The position numbers and the translations under genes were made by a program. Under the pieces are notes generated by a model that saw only the letters and a program-made list of their open reading frames with translations, had not been told where the DNA came from and ran no database searches. 10,269 nucleotides of DNA from Gemmatimonadota bacterium. GTDB taxonomy: Bacteria; GCA-2686955. This document shows, one piece after another, positions 7,276-10,269 of this stretch. The stretch lies in NCBI GenBank assembly GCA_002686955.1, contig NYZA01000183.1, forward strand, positions 1-10,269, given 5' to 3'. Within the stretch, counting starts at the first letter, position 1. Each line of letters opens with the position of its first letter.

Positions 7276-9044
7276 GAAGCCTCCAACACATCGCATCCGC
7301 GGCGCTTCTCTGCGCACCGGCGCTCTGCGCCACCATCGATGTTCCCGGCGATTTCGCTCTGATCCAAGACGCCATCACGGCGGCGCAGGACGGCGACACG
7401 GTGCTCGTGAATCCCGGCACCTACCATGAGCATGAGATCGACTACCTGCGCAAGGCGATCGTCGTGACCGGGGTCGACCCCGACGATCCAGAGATCGTCG
7501 CGACAACGGTTGTCGACGGCGATTCGGCCGGTAGTGTGTTCGTCTTCTCCCTTTCGGTGGATACGACGAGCGTGCTGGCGGGATTGACCGTGACCGGGGG
7601 GATTGCGGAGTATGGTGGCGGGATTCGTTGCGAAGGGGCGTTCGGCGCTCCCTTGATCGACCGATGTGTTGTTAGGGGGAACGCAATACCGCATCACCTC
7701 GACCTGCGGGGCGGTGGTGGCATCTACTGTGGCGGGCAGAGGCTGGCGATCATCCGTGGTTGTGTGATATCAGACAACTACGCTGCAAGAACCGGTGGTG
7801 GAATCGAGATCGCCGAGGGGGCAAGGGCCCGGATCGAAGATACCCGCATCGAGCGGAACTCGGCCGGCAGAGGCGGCGGCATTCACATCGAGGGCGCGGA
7901 GTCCTCGCTTGAGATCTATCGCTGCACGATTGTGGAGAACGAGGCCTTTGATGGGGGCGGGATCAACGGCAGCGTGACGCGGGCGGATTCGTGCGAGATC
8001 CAACGAAACACCGCCCATAACTTTGGCGGTGGCTTTCTAGGCTGTGAGATCTGGGCGACGCACTGTCTATTCGAAGGCAACTACAGTGGCATCGACGGCG
8101 GCGGCATCAGCGTTTGTGACGGGTTCGCCCCAACGATCTTCGAGGATTGCTCCATCGTCGGGAACGGAGCGGAATCCGGTGGTGGGGGAGTCTGGGCCTT
8201 CTGGGCGGATCCGATTCTGGCACGTTGCGATGTGCGGGCGAATACAGCCGCCTACGGCGCCGCGATCGGCTGCGGCCAGGCGAGTCTGGAGCTCGCCAAC
8301 TGCACAGTGACCGAGAACCGAGCCAGCGAGGACGGGGCCGCGCTCTGGTTTGAGAGTCACCTCTTCGGCGGTGTGATCGCCTCGATCTCAGGAACGACGA
8401 TCTCGGCAAATCGGGCTGGAGGCGCCGGTGGTGCGATCTACGCGGAAGAACATGACCGCGACATCGATATCGACATCGAAGCCGTTGATCTGCGCGACAA
8501 CTTCGCCGATGGGGACGGCGGCGCGGTCTTCTGCCTCGATGCTGCGATCGACTTGGTGGGCTGCATTCTCACAGGCAACAGCTCCGGCGGAAAGGGCGGC
8601 GCGATCCACGTCGCCGGCGAGGCGAGTCCCTCCGTACAGCTCGCGAGCTGCACGGTCACGGAAAACGAAGCGGCGGTCGCCGGCGGCGCCCTGTTTGTCG
8701 ATGCGGGCTCCTGGCGCACCGAGAGCGACTCCGCTCCGATCGCGGCGATCGGTTCGATTTTCTGGGCCAATCAACCCGACGAGTTTCTCGGGGACGGAAT
8801 CGTGACGCGCTATTGCGATGTCCTCGGGGGCCGGCCTGGCCTTGGCAACATCGACGCCGATCCCCGATTCACCTCTTTTCACGGTGTGGACCTCTTGCTG
8901 GCTCCAGCTTCTCCCTGCATCGACACCGGCCCGCCTTTTCTCGCCGACGATGTGCCATGGCCGCCCTGGTATCGCAACGATCCGGCGCTGGCGGACATGG
9001 GGGCGTTCGGCGGGCCGGGGGCGGCGCTACGGTGGCCGGAGTGA
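7272..9044 (+). CDS. Secreted right-handed parallel beta-helix protein with Pmp-like repeats
   Basis: 590 residues with a signal peptide (MRSLQHIASAALLCAPALCA, cleavage near 20). It then has TIDVPGDFALIQDAITAAQD and GDTVLVNPGTYHE, the usual opening of pectate-lyase-like beta-helix proteins. From about residue 100 to 475 roughly a dozen coils recur, each with a variant of GGGI followed by a cysteine- and asparagine-rich strand (for example C-T-V-T-E-N). This is the pattern of polymorphic outer-membrane protein repeats. The C-terminal part has GNIDADPRF, a PASPCIDTG element (545-553) and ADMGAFGGPG, common at the end of such proteins. No autotransporter barrel, type IX or FlgD-like sorting domain follows, so surface attachment is not explained. 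It starts at a GTG overlapping the propeller stop by 4 nt, with only a weak ribosome site, consistent with coupling. Likely an extracellular adhesin or carbohydrate-binding protein, but no catalytic residues can be assigned. Confidence 0.85.
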   Translation: MRSLQHIASAALLCAPALCATIDVPGDFALIQDAITAAQDGDTVLVNPGTYHEHEIDYLRKAIVVTGVDPDDPEIVATTVVDGDSAGSVFVFSLSVDTTSVLAGLTVTGGIAEYGGGIRCEGAFGAPLIDRCVVRGNAIPHHLDLRGGGGIYCGGQRLAIIRGCVISDNYAARTGGGIEIAEGARARIEDTRIERNSAGRGGGIHIEGAESSLEIYRCTIVENEAFDGGGINGSVTRADSCEIQRNTAHNFGGGFLGCEIWATHCLFEGNYSGIDGGGISVCDGFAPTIFEDCSIVGNGAESGGGGVWAFWADPILARCDVRANTAAYGAAIGCGQASLELANCTVTENRASEDGAALWFESHLFGGVIASISGTTISANRAGGAGGAIYAEEHDRDIDIDIEAVDLRDNFADGDGGAVFCLDAAIDLVGCILTGNSSGGKGGAIHVAGEASPSVQLASCTVTENEAAVAGGALFVDAGSWRTESDSAPIAAIGSIFWANQPDEFLGDGIVTRYCDVLGGRPGLGNIDADPRFTSFHGVDLLLAPASPCIDTGPPFLADDVPWPPWYRNDPALADMGAFGGPGAALRWPE

Positions 9045-9048
9045 GCAC

Positions 9049-9732
9049 CTATCGGTCGCTCAACCCCAAGCGATCACCCGCCAGGCTCCCCCACGCGGCG
9101 AGGGCCGAATAGGCGCTCCGCTCGCGCCACTCTTCAGGGAGCTCGGGGGGAGGGGCGGAGCGATCCAGTGTGACCGATCGGGCCCGGCAGAAGGTCGCGA
9201 GGCCGGCCGGAAGGCGTGAGTCGGGTGGGAGCCCGATCCGGTCGGCGCCGAGCTCGGCCGCGATCCGGCCCAAGGTCTCGCCGGCGGGGAGAGAGCCGAG
9301 CCCGTCGCTTTTTGCGTGGCGATCGAGCCGCTCTGAGACCAACTCAATGCGTCCCCCAATCCCCAATCCCCGGCAGAGCAGAGCGAGAAGATCGCGATTC
9401 AGGTGGGCCGGGCGGGTCGCGTCTTCGATCAGCGCGGCCACGTCGTCCCGCAGGCACTCGTGGTAGGGGAGGCCCGCGTGGGCATGGTCGAGCGCGGCGA
9501 TCAGCTTGCGTCTCCAGCGGCGTTCGGGCGGAAGGCGAAGCTCGGCGATCGTTAGGTGTGAGCCTCCGAGCACGGGGACGGAGAAGAAGGTGCCGGCGAT
9601 CGGCACGCGGGTGACCGGGGTTCTGCGGCGGTGGCCGATGTGGTCGGCGAGCAGGATCACGCCGGCCTTCTCGAGCCCGAAGAAGAAGGGGAGGAGCGGG
9701 AGGCAATCGGGGCGGCGGGCGGCGAGGAACAG
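9049..9732 (-). CDS. WbqC-like family protein, apparent CTG start
   Basis: A WbqC-family protein (PF08889), about 227 residues. The family is found with O-antigen, glycolipid and other envelope polysaccharide genes; its biochemical role is not firmly established. The read-out begins MFLAARRPDCLPLLPFFFGL, matching the family opening A-H-Q-P-x-x-L-P-W-L-x-F-F. Next come VILLADHIGHRRRTPVTRVP, FFSVPVLG and WRRKLIAALDHAHAGLPYHE, then HLNRDLLALLCRGLGI and a LGADRIGLPPDSR end. These correspond to the expected LDDVQ, NR-I, VPV, WRRKHL and LN-x-LI elements. The first conventional start is the GTG at 9660, but 24 conserved-looking residues precede it. An in-frame TAG (9754-9756) limits extension, and the only start-like codons in between are CTG at 9732-9730 and ACG. 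The stop lies 4 nt from that of the beta-helix gene, and the gene diverges from the GH57-like gene. Only the start is uncertain. Confidence 0.75.
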   Translation of the reverse strand: MFLAARRPDCLPLLPFFFGLEKAGVILLADHIGHRRRTPVTRVPIAGTFFSVPVLGGSHLTIAELRLPPERRWRRKLIAALDHAHAGLPYHECLRDDVAALIEDATRPAHLNRDLLALLCRGLGIGGRIELVSERLDRHAKSDGLGSLPAGETLGRIAAELGADRIGLPPDSRLPAGLATFCRARSVTLDRSAPPPELPEEWRERSAYSALAAWGSLAGDRLGLSDR

Positions 9733-9752
9733 GGCGAGACTCGTTTCGAAAG

Positions 9753-9760
9753 GCTATAGT
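9753..9760. promoter_or_regulatory. Candidate bidirectional -10 element
   Basis: CTATAG (9754-9759) is a perfect palindrome. It reads TATAGT on the plus strand (toward the GH57-like gene, ATG at 9799) and TATAGC on the minus strand (toward the WbqC-like gene). Both are near the TATAAT consensus. No convincing -35 is visible on either side. On the minus strand, transcription would start within a few bases of the apparent first codon, suggesting a very short leader. This is a sequence-based guess. Confidence 0.35.
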
Positions 9761-9798
9761 TCAGGCTGGGAGTGTGGTTCGCGCCATCGAGAGATTCC

Positions 9799-10269
9799 AT
9801 GCAAATCGCACGCACCGGCACGCACCTCTCCATTCTCTTAGTCGCGGCCCTAATCGTATCGACCGCCGCTAGGGCCGGCACGGCCAAGATCGCTTTCGTG
9901 CACCACGCGAACCAGCACCTAGCCGGCAACGGCCTGCTCGCAGGCGCCCACGACACACGTCCCGGCTACTGGGCGACACTCGACAGCCACAACTACAACG
10001 GTGTTCCGGTCGATCTGCACGTTTCGGGCACCCTCGCGCAATCGTACGCCTGGAACCAGGACGGCGGGGGGCTGCTCCATTCGATCGGGGCGTCGTCGCG
10101 CGTCGAGGTGGTCGGCGGCTCCTATTCGGAGCACATCCTGCCCTACACCGATGAAGACATCAATTTTTTCAGTCTCGGCTACTTCGACGAGATCATGGAG
10201 AATGTCGTCAACCCCGTGGGGAGTGTAGGCGGCTGGGCCACCAATCGCCCGAAGACGGTCTGGATTCCC
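9799..10269 (+). CDS. Secreted glycoside hydrolase family 57-like protein, 5' part
   Basis: The first 157 residues of a gene cut by the window end; the frame stays open. It begins with a signal peptide (MQIARTGTHLSILLVAALIV, cleavage probably after STAARA, near 26). The mature part resembles the N-terminal barrel of GH57 enzymes: IAFVHHANQHL (31-41; GH57 proteins usually show an H-x-H-Q near here), then VDLHVSGTLAQSYAW (71-85; the family has H-x-S-G-x-L) and LLHSIGASSRVEVVGGSYSE (92-111), ending ILPYTDEDINFFSLGYFDE. GH57 enzymes act on alpha-glucans such as starch or glycogen by a retaining mechanism. The catalytic glutamate and aspartate would lie beyond the window, so activity cannot be checked. 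The start has GAGAG about 5 nt upstream. Export suggests polysaccharide use outside the cytoplasm. It diverges from the WbqC-like gene. Confidence 0.75.
   Translation, partial: MQIARTGTHLSILLVAALIVSTAARAGTAKIAFVHHANQHLAGNGLLAGAHDTRPGYWATLDSHNYNGVPVDLHVSGTLAQSYAWNQDGGGLLHSIGASSRVEVVGGSYSEHILPYTDEDINFFSLGYFDEIMENVVNPVGSVGGWATNRPKTVWIP

Noticed and set aside
8461-8480. Short GACATCGATATCGACATCG tandem
   Set aside because: It encodes alternating D-I-D-I-D residues within a beta strand of the helix protein and needs no separate explanation.

Overview
The window is GC-rich bacterial DNA, coding almost throughout. It carries nine gene calls, eight of them well supported, plus one short intergenic gap and two divergent control regions. 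A PorV/PorQ-type outer-membrane protein, several proteins with Sec signal peptides, a secreted beta-helix protein and a WbqC-family protein point to a diderm bacterium, possibly an uncultivated lineage of the FCB supergroup. That assignment is an inference from gene content only.

Region 1 (164-3553, + strand) reads as one operon. serS (seryl-tRNA synthetase) overlaps by 4 nt (ATGA) a PorV-like outer-membrane beta-barrel protein. The barrel gene in turn overlaps by 29 nt a gene for an unusual membrane protein. That protein joins a degenerate ECF sigma factor, a zinc-finger anti-sigma-like (zf-HC2) motif, one transmembrane helix and a long proline-rich tail. It is the most unusual gene in the window.

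Region 2 (3676-4836, - strand) is a single convergent gene for an alanine dehydrogenase / N5-(carboxyethyl)ornithine synthase family enzyme. Its GC content looks lower than that of its neighbours. A divergent intergenic region (4837-5111) separates it from the next + strand group.

Region 3 (5112-9044, + strand) is a tightly packed set. It starts with a probable 50-residue ORF that has a very strong Shine-Dalgarno sequence inside a small hairpin. One nucleotide later comes a secreted beta-propeller-like protein with LVIVD- and lactonase-like repeats. A secreted right-handed parallel beta-helix protein with Pmp-like GGGI repeats follows with a 4-nt GTGA overlap. Together they look like an exported or cell-surface module of unknown purpose.

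Region 4 (9049-10269) holds a - strand WbqC-family gene that ends 4 nt from the beta-helix gene and apparently lacks a standard start codon (a CTG fits the family best). Diverging from it is the 5' part of a secreted glycoside hydrolase family 57-like protein, cut by the window end. The two share a symmetric CTATAG element that could serve as a -10 box in both directions.

No tRNA, rRNA, CRISPR array, insertion sequence or clear rho-independent terminator was seen.
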